From Apus apus (Eukaryota > Chordata > Aves > Apodiformes > Apodidae), in the NCBI RefSeq assembly GCF_020740795.1, contig NC_067283.1:4553659-4617658 (forward strand): DNA of 64,000 nt. Reading direction: 5' to 3'. Positions 23,385 through 34,585 of this stretch are shown piece after piece. Position numbers and translations under genes: made by a program. Below the pieces are notes generated by a model, which saw only the letters and a program-made list of their open reading frames with translations, did not search any database and had not been told where the DNA came from. Position 1 is the stretch's first letter. Each line of letters starts with the position of its first letter.

Positions 23385-23467
23385 AATCAGGGCTGAGAGT
23401 TTGTACTATCTACTCAGTAAAGTAAATATTTAAAGAAAAAAAAAGGAAACAGAGTGAGTGTCTGTTC
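23385..23467 (+). repeat. Direct repeat, copy 2
   Basis: This copy starts AATCAGGGCTGAGAGTTTGT and follows copy 1 with a constant 141-bp offset up to the A tract. Its polyadenylation hexamer has one change (AGTAAA). About 60 bp of unrelated sequence separates the two copies. Confidence 0.85.
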
Positions 23468-23766
23468 TTTTTCTCTCAGAGAACCACAATGTGACAGGAG
23501 AACAATGCAGAGCAAGATTCACAGCAGTGGTAACTGCAGGGATGTTGGTGGTGAGGAGCCCTCCAGGCTCTGCTGGCTGCATTGACCAGCTCTCCACTGT
23601 GCTGTGCTGAGAGCTCAGACCTCCACATGTTGACCCCAGGGCTCCAGTCAGTGACCAACACGTAACTGAAGTGCCCTAAGGTGCCTGCACAGAGCTAGAA
23701 GGACACAGGCTTTATGGAGGCCTTGATCTTTCTGCATGAGCAACTGAAGGTATCTTGGGCTAGGAC

Positions 23767-24346
23767 GGAATCATAGAACCACAGAATGGTTTGGATTGGA
23801 AAGGATGTTAAAGATCATCTAGTTCCAACCCTCCTACATGGGCAGGGACACCTCCCACCAGCCCAGGTTGCTCCAAGCCCCATCCAACCTGCCCTTCAAC
23901 ACTGCCAGGGATGGGGCAGCCACAGCTTCCCTGGGCAACCTGGGCCAGGGTCTCACCACCCTCAGAGGAAAAATTTCTCCTTAATATCTCATCTAAATCT
24001 ACCCCTTCTCAGTCTGAAACCTTTCCCCCTTGTCCTGTCACTCCAATCCCTTGTAAAAACCCCCTCCCCAGCTTTCCTGGAGCCCCTTCAGGTATTATAA
24101 GACTGCTCTAAGGTCTCCCTGGAGCCTTCTTTTCTCCAGGCTGAACAGCCCCAACTCTCTCAGCTTGTCTCCAGAGCAGAGCTGCTCCAGCCCTGGGATC
24201 ATCTTCATGGCCTGCTCTGGACTCTTTCCAGCAGCTCCATCCCCTTCCTGTGTTGGGGGCTCCAGAACTGGACACAGCACTGCAGGGTGGGTTCTTACAA
24301 CAGCAGAATAGAGGGGAAGAATCACTCCCTTGACCTATTGACTGTT
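23767..24346 (-). mobile_element. CR1 LINE, long 3' copy
   Basis: Terminal repeats lie at the left edge. The blocks then run through the whole CR1 3' UTR into the end of ORF2. On the minus strand 24095-24325 reads a frame containing [20 protein letters not shown], a typical CR1 C-terminal peptide. It is truncated near 24346. This is the longest continuous CR1 copy in the window (about 580 bp) and is not mobile. Confidence 0.93.
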
Positions 24347-25906
24347 TTCCTCTTTGTTAATTTTACTTTTCAGTTCAGTCTCCTTCAAGTAACTTCACTT
24401 TTTGAAATCAGCAGCATGTTTTCCAGTCAGTGTCTGCTTCTAGGACTGATAACACTCAATGTTTATAGTCACTGCAGAGGTCACGGTGTGAGTGGTACAC
24501 ATAAAAGCTCTTTTACATTGAATCCTGTAGAAACCAAGGTCACTCCTTGGTTCTGCTGAACTTCTTATGTGCTGCAAATGAAAGGCTAGAAAAGGAGTCA
24601 CAGCTGCAACCCTCCTGGATGGAGGAGCGGACCTGACATGTGACCCAGAACTGACCAAACAAGGTGTTCCATCCCATATGTCATACACAGCATGAAGCTG
24701 AGGGATCACCAGTCAAGCTCTCTTCTTCCATAGCTGGCATCCTGGGAGGACTCATCCGTTCTTTTGCCTGTGGTCCTGATCCAGGTGTGAGCACAATACT
24801 GGTTTTGTGTATATTTCTATATATTTAATTACTGTCTTCTTCATCATTATCTTTTCATTAGAGCTGTTTTAGTTTGGTTTCCAAGCCATAACTCTCCCTT
24901 ATTCTCTTTCATTTCCCCTTCTGGGAAGGGACAGTGGTTAAAAAAGAGCATCTGTCATCCTTCAGTGCCAGGAGGCCAGGAAGGACATCTCAAATTACAG
25001 CAGACACCACGGTGTGAGAAACTGAAATGATGCCCTAAGTATGGGTGTTTTCAACCATGAGCTCCATCCTCAGTGTCCCACCTGTGAGAGCACAATGCTG
25101 GAAGTGCAGAGTCTTCCTTGGGTGCCACCAGGACCTGCCTGGGACATTACACTGTGGTTTCCCCAAGGACATCTCCAAAGAGGTGCATTGCAGACCATGG
25201 AATAATCCCATTAAAACTGATTTATCTGTGGACTGAACAAGGCCTCACAGTAGCAAAATAACCTTCAGCCTTTTCTCCCTAAGCCCATTCACAGGTCTCC
25301 CAGACACTCATAAAATGCTTAAAATCCAAACCATTGTCCCATTCTCCACTGGATTTCATGCAGAAACCCACATCTGAAACATCCACTGAGCAGTTCCTGT
25401 CCCTGAGTGAAAAGGATGCCCACAAGGTCTGATTTTGCCTTCAGGTCTATACAGTAAATTCAGTGTGGTTAAGTTGAAACAGATGGAGTTAAATCAAAGT
25501 ACAAATAATGTTAATGAAGAAAGATCCAAGCTCTGATGGCTTTTCAAAAGAAATCTTCTGGTCTTGCACAGTGGGTCAGGTAGGGCTTCTCCTGAGACAA
25601 TTGCTGTCCTATTTCTAGCCATGCACATTGTCTCTGTGGATTTCAGGAGGAATTTGGCTGTGGGATTTTTTTTCATCACTTTATTGACTCGTTGACTATC
25701 TGTGTGTGTCATCTCAGCACCAATTCTGTCTCCAGTGTCAGGCATGGCCTGTCTGGGGGAAAGATGGAGACAGGCTGTGTTGGGGAGCACTTGCTCAAAA
25801 ATGAGTACTTGTGCTTTGATGGGGTGTGTGGAGCTGATGGACACTCAGCCTGTTCTGCTATGGTGGGAATAAGAGGGTCTTTGGGGCCAGAGCAAGTATC
25901 TACTCA
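24347..25906. other. Intergenic stretch, no gene recognised
   Basis: Only short unrelated open frames are present, with an AT-rich patch near 24.82 kb. Nothing supports an exon. Confidence 0.5.
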
Positions 25907-26123
25907 GACATAAGTGCCCTGCGATGTTTACTTGCCCTTTGAGAACTTGATGGTTCCCATGAGAACTTCTTTGAAAATCCCAGGCTGCAGGGAGCCTGGT
26001 GTCCCCACAGAGGGGGAGTGAGGAGAGGAAAAAGACCAGGGTAAAAACTGAGTGAGCAACAGGACACTCAGAATCACACTCTTCTACACATGCTTCATCT
26101 ATTCCCTTTTGACTAAAAGCCTC
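25907..26123 (+). repeat. Inverted duplication, left arm (217 bp)
   Basis: The arm runs from GACATAAGTGCCCTGCGATG to GACTAAAAGCCTC. Its reverse complement recurs at 26431-26647 with the same length, no indels and five differences by my count (about 98% identity). All five are C/T transitions as written on this strand. The matching stops abruptly at both ends of the arm. Confidence 0.93.
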
Positions 26124-26430
26124 CATGAGGAATGAGTGTTTAGTTACCACCACTCCCTTGGCCACCTCAGCTACTTCTCATCCCAACCAGGGCCAAAGTG
26201 ATGCAACCAAGTAGCACCACATGGGACCAGGTTATCAGGCTGAACCCTCTTTGTCCAAGGCAGACCTGGACCCACTACCTCCATCTCCTGACCCAAAGCA
26301 CAGTCCCTTCTTGAAAGTGATTTCTTGAGCTGGAACAAAGCAAAGGAGAGAGAGGTCTGCATCAAAGGACTGAAGCTTCTGACTAGTCCCCACCTGCAGA
26401 TTTTCTGAACAAGGTCAGGGAACAATCTGT

Positions 26431-26647
26431 GAGGCTTTTAGTCAAAAAGGAATAGATGAAGCATGTGTAGAAGAGTGTGATTCTGAGTGTCCTGTTGCTC
26501 ACTCAGTTTTTACCCTGGTCTTTTTCCTCTCCTCACTCCCCCTCTGTGGGGACACCAAGCTCCCTGCAGCCTGGGATTTTCAAAGAAGTTCTCATGGGAA
26601 CCATCAGGTTCTCAAGGGGCAAGTAAACATCACAGGGCACTTATGTC
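26431..26647 (-). repeat. Inverted duplication, right arm (217 bp)
   Basis: The arm starts GAGGCTTTTAGTC and ends GGGCACTTATGTC. It pairs with 25907-26123 across a 307-bp spacer that shows no gene. No target-site duplication or terminal motif of a known transposon family is evident at the outer ends. Confidence 0.93.
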
Positions 26648-29600
26648 AGCCTGAAAGCAAGAGCAGTCCCTGCCATGGGGTGGGTGAGGTGGGCAGTGCT
26701 GGCCTCTCCCTCTCTGCTAACGGCACAGGAGGTGGTTACAGCCCCTTGCTACCCTCAGTAAGAGCACTGCTGCCCCACAACTGCTGCCCCGTGGGGGACA
26801 TGGCAGAGCTTGTCTCTATTAAAGCCCAGGAGGACAGAGCACAGAGAGCTCCTGTTTCAAGCAGGACCTGCAGAGGTTCATCCTTTGCTTTCCCAGCCTG
26901 TCTTATGGTCCTGGGGAAGAGGGATGCTCTCAGGAATGACAGACACACCCTGCCCAGATGGTCTAGGAACCCGACTCCTGCAGCACTCTCTGCCTCCCTT
27001 TGAGCCCTTTTCTCTCCTCTTTTTTTTCTGGGTAGTTTTTGCAAAACCTTTGACATGGGGTTCCTGTGGCTCAGCACTTCAATCCCGTGGAGGATAAAGC
27101 TGGGGAAGAGGCAGTCCTGGATGGCTGCCTTCCTGAGGTAGAGAGGCTTGGATTGCCTTCACTAACAAGACCTCATCATCCTGAGAAACTCTGAGCCAAC
27201 TCAAGCTCAGCACAAGTGAGGCAAACGGGGCTGGAGGGAGGCTGTCCCTGCAGCTGGGACAGCCACTGTCTCTGTCCTTCGCTACACTGGGAGTCAGCTG
27301 GGAAGGAGGAAGGGGAAGGAAAGATTCTCTGATGCCTGAAAACATTTCTCAGCAACAGGAAAGCACATTCCCAGCAACATTTCCATGGGGGATTTCCCCA
27401 TCCCCATCCAGTGCTCCCTGAGTGCACCAGCTTTGCTTTTTATGCTAAGCACTCCTTGTGTTTCCCAGGCCTGAATTAACAAGGACACCTGGTGATGAGT
27501 TGTCTGTCAGAACGGGGCTTCTTTTACCTCCTAGAGACTTTCTTGTTAAATATCACATACACCATCAACTCTTGAACTGTTGTGAAATACCCACACACTT
27601 GGCTGTGTAGCTCTGCCAGGCCTCACCCAGCAGTATGGAAGTGTTTAATTTCAGTAAAAAAGCATCACCCACCAAGAGTGGGTCAGAGACACTGTGCAAG
27701 GTGGTAGAGCCAAGGACTTCCACCGAGCTCCAGCTGTGTGGGAGCCTCCCTGGAAACAGCTCCAGCTCCTCAGCAGTATGAAGTCTTAGGCCATGGTGGG
27801 TTAAACTGGGTTAAAGCACTTGTCACTCTGCCATGTTCTCCTCTTTCTGCTGGTATAATTTGGAGACACGTGAATTTAGATGCTTAATTTAAGCACCCTA
27901 ACTCTGAGCTGGATCCCAGCCAAGCAGTCAAAGGCCTGATTTCACCCAGCCTCTTTGGCCACGAGCTGGAAAGGGGCCCAGAAGCTTTTTAATATAAAGG
28001 AGGAAAGGAAGTTTCTGATCCTCTGAAAGTTTTTTTCACTTTGCAACAAATCTGTGAATTCCTTGAGCTGCCAGAAAAGGGGAAAATTAGGACAAATAAT
28101 TGTAAAGCCAGCAAAAAACTTCTGAAAAATCTTCACTCTTCTTACTTCAAAAATAAATGCAAAGGTTGCATTTTGGTAGGTTGGAGATGTTTTTCTATCC
28201 CTTAGAAGGAGTCAACCCTATCCTGAGACAAAATACTTCATTATGGGGTGAAAGTAGCACATATTCAAAGGATTCTTTAGATCTGTGATTGTTTTCCAGG
28301 AAAAAAAGGTTGAAAACATTTTTTTTTTTTTAACTTTACCTAGAAAAAACCTCTTGGCTTGACATCAGATCAGATCCTACCACATATTCATCCAGGCCTG
28401 TTTTAAATAAAGGAGTCTTGAGATTTCCTAAGTGCTTAAACGAAAATGGCTGAATATATAAGGAGTGTAAGTGCTTTTGATGGGGATAACTGCATGGATG
28501 TTTCTAAGAGTGCAACAGGGAGGAGGGCTGTGGATGTGACTGAGCCTGTTGCCTTCCCATGGTTGGCTGCAACCAGAGTAGAAATGAAAGAGGGAATAAA
28601 ACAATCATTCTCCCCTCTAATAAAATAAATACATAAACCTCTATATTGGCAAAGCTCTGACACAAACTGAAGCAGAGGCAGGAGCAGATATCATGGCTCA
28701 GAGCTGAAGACAGGATTCCTAGTAGCAGCCTCTGTTTGGTGCTCTCTGCATCAAGCCCCAGTTCCTGCTCTTTGCTGTAGCTGGGGCAGCTCAAGCACTT
28801 GCTCCATAAATAACAGCCCTGGATGGGTTTTATCTCCAGCTTGGGCACTGAGGAGCAGTTTTATTTCATGTCTTGCCCAGCAGATTTACAGTGTGATGGT
28901 TTGAAGAAAGCAGAAGCAGCATGAAAGGGATGTTACAAATAGGAACCAGACCAGGAATTGAACTGAGGCATTGAGAGCTTCCCCCCAAAAAGTCTCAGTG
29001 AAGCTGAATAAAGACACAAATAAACAGGTGCTGGCTGGAAACACAGTAACTGAAAATGTTCATTCCTTGGCAGCAAAGCACCTGGCTCTGCACATCAGCC
29101 TGCTTTTCTGGGGAAAGCTGGAAACCAAGAACATGCTTGTCATGTTCTTGCCATGGCCACATGGCCTCCAGACCCTCTACAAGCCATGCAGTTCTGTACA
29201 CCTCGTATTGGACAAACAAAGTCAAGTCATGAAGCACACTCTACCAGCAAAGCCAGTGGGGAGAAAGCAAGGTGGAGAATAAAGAAACCCAAGCACTGTG
29301 AGGAGGTACCCTGTACCAAGCCCTGAAGACATACAAAAGTTTGCCCCAGAATCATCTCTGGCCTCAGAAAAGTTGGTCACCACGAAACAGTAAAAGCACC
29401 TTCCATTTCTGAGCCTAACTGAAAGGCACAAAGGCAGTGAGCAGAGCACCATGTCCCTACAATGCTCAATTCCAGGTGCCTTGGAGCTCAGCCAGCCCTG
29501 CCTCATTCCAACTACCCAGTGGGAACTGCTCCCCATCCCTCTGTGCTTTCAGCAGCACTCAGGGTTGCTGGGTTCCACTGCTGCTCTCCATCCCCAGTCC

Positions 29601-30464
29601 TGCCCCTGCTACTCCGTGTCCTGGCCATTAAATTCATATTCTGCCATTAACCACAGTGCAGAACTCTGATGCCACAGAGCAATAGCAGGAGCTGACAGAA
29701 GTCTTGATGCACCCCTATTAGCTCCCCAAAACTGGGCCAGCCTCTCTTCAACCTTTCATGGTCAGGAGATGAGCCAAACAGATACTTACAAGTAATTAAG
29801 AACCATTTTAATTTTGTTCTTTTTTTTTCCCCCAGTAGATCTGCTTGAAGATTTCCTTCAGCATCTCAGTTGTTTTAATCAGCTGCTTGTTGCTGTTGTT
29901 GGTTTTCCTGCATTTGTTTCACTGGTGGTAAATTCATCAGCCCTAAATAAGTTGACTGAAAACACACCGTGACAATGATACACTAAACCATTACATGAAA
30001 AGCAGGGAATTAAATCATCCACTGGAAAACAAGACTGCTGTTTCCTGAAAGCTTTGTATCCTTTCAAGCTTGCTTCTTTTTTTTTTTTTTTTTCCTTTTT
30101 TATTTTTGTGCAAGATGTTCTTGCTCCAGTAATTTTTGCACAGCTCTGCCCTATTTCTGCAAGCTAAAGGCACAGTGAGCTGGCGTGTTGGCTCAGCCCT
30201 CACTGACCAGTTGTCCCCATCTTGTCACTTATTTGGGGACTTCCTCTCAGGAATTAAATAACAGCAAGGAATAAATTATCCAGCTCCCCCCTTCTAACTG
30301 GTATTTTGTTTTTTAAGCTCACATTATGTCTTACTAATTACCCTGCTGCACGTAAAGACGTGAACTGAGCTGGGAGTGATGGGAAAGCGGATATGTTCAT
30401 TGTATGGCAAAGCTCCTGCCCTGATGAGTGACAGTTTGTCCAGCCAGGGGGATTATGAGTGATG
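26648..30464. other. Intergenic stretch, no gene recognised
   Basis: These 3.8 kb contain short frames only, poly-T/A runs near 28.32 and 30.08 kb, a 10-bp-arm hairpin at 29126-29150 and a paired CACGT/ACGTG motif at 30349. There is no repeat end and no exon I can support. Confidence 0.5.
30075..30106. repeat. Poly-T tract
   Basis: A run of about 20 T continues into a T-rich stretch broken by CC and A. It may be simple sequence or a minus-strand poly(A) fossil. No flanking retrocopy is recognised. Confidence 0.7.
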
Positions 30465-30875
30465 AATCACAGAATCACAGAATGGTGGGGGTTGGAAGAG
30501 ACCTCTGGAGATCATCTTGTCCAACCCTCTTGCTAGAGCAGGATCCCCTAGAGCAGATTCCACAGGAACACGTCCAGGTGGGTTTGGAACATCTCCAGGG
30601 ATGGAGACTCCACAGCCTCCCTGGGCAGCCTGTCCCAGGGCTCTGTTACTGTTGCTCTGTCAAATAAGAACCATTTTCTTATATTTAGGCTAAACCTCCT
30701 GTTTACCAGTCTGTGACCACTGCCCCTTGTTCTGTCACCAGACACCACTGAGAAGAGTCTGGCCTCATCCTCCTGACACCCCCTTTAGATATTTACAAGC
30801 ATTGATGAGATCCCCCCTCAGCCTCCTTTTCTCTAAGCTGAACAGCCCCAGCTCTCCCAGCCTTCTCACAGGCCA
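30465..30875 (-). mobile_element. CR1 LINE, 3' copy of a different subfamily
   Basis: The plus strand starts AATCACAGAATCACAGAATG, followed by GAAGAGACCTCTGGAGATC, GAACATCTCCAGGGATGG, CTCCCTGGGCAGCCTGTCCC, GTGACCACTGCCCCTTGTTC and CCTCAGCCTCCTTTTCT. This is the CR1 3' order in the minus orientation. The GACCTCTGGAGATCATC variant separates it from the young group. Confidence 0.92.
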
Positions 30876-33800
30876 TTCAGTGACACAACAGGATGTCTCT
30901 TTCCAATGTCCCTCAGCTGTTTTCCAAGCAGCTCTCCCCATCCAGGTGAATTGCTGGATCCTCCAACCTCCATCAATCCCCATTTCTGTTTGCACTAAAC
31001 ACTGGCTGAGAGTCCAGGCTTGCTCCTTCCCACCTACAGAGGGACGTTTGTTATTCAGAACAAAATACTATGTTGCCATGTTATTTAATCAAGTCACAGC
31101 TCATAGGCAGCATCTGTGCAGAAGATAAAATGTTTTGGGACAGTTTAGTCCTTTTCTTATCTGAGTGATTACGGTTATGTAAAGACTTTTCTTTCAAACA
31201 TGGAGATGGAGTTTCATAAGCAAGGGACCAAAATAGTGCCAAGTATCCAAACAGCTCCCCTTGATCACTCTGGATTAGTACAATTAATCCCTAGGTATTA
31301 GTGACCAGCAGGGTTTTGCCTGAAGGATAAAATATATATTTATTATTTCAGATCTGATTTCCCCCCAGAGGCAGCAAATTCAATCGTGGGCTTTTCTCTT
31401 CATCATTATATTTTTGCAAATGGGGTTGTGGGATTTGGACAATAACCAAGGGGCTCCTGGTCAGAGGGGAGATGAGATCCCTGCTTATTTTTTTTCTGTC
31501 TTCTGAGAATGATGCAGTTGGGAATTGCCTGCTGGATGAGTGTGATGTGATGTGGGACCTCAGCCAGGACCTGCTGGGGTTACTGGGAGGGTAGCAAATG
31601 CCCACCAGTATAACCAGCCCTCACAGCAGTTTCCAGACACTACTGCTATTGTTGCCTAACACTGGAGAAAACCAAAGCTCAGAAATATGGAATGATTTCC
31701 CTGAGAGAGGATCAGGAATCCTTATTCTTGGGCTCCTGTTGAGCTGATGTAAAAACATGTCTCATAATACCCCTTGAATACCCCTTTCACTAATGTGAAG
31801 CCCTTGAAGAAAGAGCAGAGTTTTGCTCTGTTCCCAAAAAGGAAAGTCCCTGACAAGCTTTCTTTGCTTTGGGTTTTGGGGCATAGCTGCTGAGGGTTTC
31901 TCACTTTTCTTGCTGCAAACTTGCTGCACTTCTCATCCATTTATGAATGAAGATGTAGAGGCCTGGTTTGAAGCAGCAGGGCCTGTTCAACCTGATCACA
32001 GATCGATCGTCCCAGAGGTTGGCACAGATGGATTGAGCTTGTGGGGGTTGATTTGTGTGCTGACCACTGGGAAAACAACTGATTACAGCTCTGGTTCTTC
32101 CCATACTGCCAAGTCTTCACAGACCAGACAGTGGCCACCAGCAGATGCAACACAAAGAGAGGAAGAACAGCATAAACACAAGAGTGGTTTTTCCTCCAAG
32201 CAACTGTTTCAAAGCTGTCACCTGCCACTTTCATTGCTTATTCACCAGTTCTTGTATTAGAAGAGAAAATGAACCTTTCTTTTCTCCTCCCCTCCTTCAC
32301 CCCATTCCTAAAAGTGGGGATGACCCTAGATTCTGTCTAAATCCAGTGCTAAAGTCCCAGGATATTACTTAGAAAAGACCAATTGGTTTTGCTAGTGCTT
32401 TTCATTTTTTTGTAGCTTTATGAACGGAATGAGCAATGTTCTCCCATCTCCTTGCAGGGGAGATAGCTGCAGATTGCAGCAGAAATCAGAGTGTTACTTG
32501 ATAGGAACATGGAAATGTGGCAGAGAGATGTGCAGTTGGATTGATGTGCAGCAGCCCCTGCTTATAAATACTAAACTCTGCCTACTTGGCACAGAAGGTG
32601 AATTACAGGTCACAGCAGAGATAGGAATCATGAAGGTTTAAGCTGAATTTCCAAAGTACATCTGTTGGAGCTCTGTTAGGACAAACCTGTCACCTCCAGC
32701 TTTGGGTTTTTACCAGGGGGATTTTTGCAACACACAGGCTAGGCAGGGCTCACCCCTCCCTGGCAACCCCCTCCATCAGGGGGGCTTCTGGTGCCTGCTG
32801 GTGCCCACTTAAGCTGAGACTGAGGTGGCCTGGGCTCTGCTGATCACAGAGGCTACAACCCTGCTGTAAATAATTGCATTTAATCAGATGAATCCCCCCG
32901 CCCCCAACTCCATAAATTATTGGCAGCAAGATCCAAACTTCACTCTTAGAGCCCAGCTACATGCTCAGATGAACTACTCTGAACTGCATTTCTAAGACCT
33001 TCTCAGCATTGTCGTTTTACCCGCAGTGAAACCCAGGTTGCAGCAGCATTTCCAGCCATGGAAAAAACAAAGAGCATGAGAGCAGGGCCGGTCCAGGGCT
33101 GACAGCACAGCTGAAACACACGGAAGGGTTAGAAAGATAAGGTTTCGGTGTTGAAACACCTCCCTGCCCTTGCTATTTTCTGCCTGACAGCACCCTCTTC
33201 TGGGGAGCGGGTGCTGCTAGCTGAAGGGTGACCCCCGCAGCAGCTCCTCACTGCCTGAGCACCCAGCAAAGGGCAGAGCCCTCTGGGGTGAATTTAGAGA
33301 GAGTTACATTAGGCAGTTTCTTCTGAGCTATCTTTTTTTTTGCAGATCCCTTTGAAGGAGCTGGAAGCTCCCTGCACGATCGAGTGCTGGTCAAAGTCAC
33401 AGCACCCAGTTATTTGGTACCTGCTGGGTGCAGCTCCCAGCAGCCAGGAATGGGCACAGGCACCAGTACAGCCTGGAAATTGTTGCTCTGTGTTGCTGGA
33501 GCAGCAGATAAAACCTGCACCGTCCTGGTGAGGGCTGTCCTAAGATTTTTAATTATTCCTCAGACATAGCTCAGCTTTTTTATGTTCGCTTGAAAAGGTG
33601 AGCAAGCACCTTTTTTGCAAATGGGGTGCCTGATGTTTGGGACAGGAAGTTGTTCAGCTGAGGACATCTCAAAGTAACACAGGCTGTGAGCTAAGAAGGG
33701 GACGAGCAGCTCAGATGTCCAGGGAAGCTGAGCAGGGCCCGGGCAGCCACCATCAGCATCTGTCTGGGGTCCAGATTCCGCCTTCCTCCAAACCACCCTC

Positions 33801-34289
33801 ATCCTTGCTCTGTGCAATGGCAGGAGCACCTTGCTCGTGGCCAGCCTTGGTCACTTCTCTGCTTGAGCAGATTTAACATAATGCAGCTGGTTCCAGATCT
33901 TGTTTGTACTTGAATTACAAGGTTTTTAACTACAAACCACACACGGGTCTTACCTGAGTCCTGGGGCAACACTCACCTTTGAAGGCTGAGCAGTGAAGTT
34001 GTGACATTTCACTAAATTAGTTCCTGGGTGATGGTTTCCCACTCAGGGCTGCAAACTTTTATCTGCTCTTACTTTAAGGCAACAGTACTGCTGAGTTTGG
34101 TGGCAGGGGGAAAGTGGTTAATTACCTTTTTCAAGCAAGGACAGAGATGGACAGAGCAGCTGATCTGACTTTCCAGCTGCTGCTCAAAAGGCAATGATGG
34201 GCAGCAAGAATGGCTGGGATTGACACCTGTGTGGAGGCAGAAAGGTCCTTCCAAGCAGCTCAAACCCCATCATTTCAGGGTCCACTCGG
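30876..34289. other. Intergenic stretch, no gene recognised
   Basis: The open frames (up to 145 codons, 31823-32260) show no family signature. A pyrimidine tract followed by GCAG at 33345 precedes a short open stretch, but the peptide is not recognisable. I see no transposon. Confidence 0.5.
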
Positions 34290-34585
34290 ATCACAGAATC
34301 ACAGAATGGTTTGGTTTGGAAGGGACCTTAAAGACAATCTAGTTCCAAGCCCCCTGCCATGGGCAGGGACACTTCCCACTAGACCAGGTTGCTCCAAGCC
34401 CCATCCAACCTGCCCTTCAACACTCCCAGGGATGGGGCAGCCACAGCTTCTCTGAGCAACCTGTGCCAGTGTCTCACCACCCTCATAGGAAAGAATTTCT
34501 TCGTAATATATCATCTAAATCTCTCCCCTTTCAGTCTGAAACTGTTCTCTCTCATCCTATCACGTCCCATTCTAAAAGAGGGTCA
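34290..34585 (-). mobile_element. CR1 LINE, 3' end copy
   Basis: The order is terminal repeats (ATCACAGAATCACAGAATGG on plus), GGAAGGGACCTTAAAGACAA, CCTGCCATGGGCAGGGACAC, CTTCAACACTCCCAGGGATG, CACCCTCATAGGAAAGAATT. It is of the young subfamily and is truncated near 34585. Confidence 0.92.

Noticed and set aside
31823-32260. 145-codon plus-strand open frame
   Set aside because: No family resemblance. Overlapping minus-strand frames of comparable size and the lack of splice or initiation context make it a chance frame.
33345-33540. Pyrimidine tract plus GCAG followed by an open stretch that might be an exon
   Set aside because: The peptide is unrecognisable, no partner exon is found, and the donor side is unclear.
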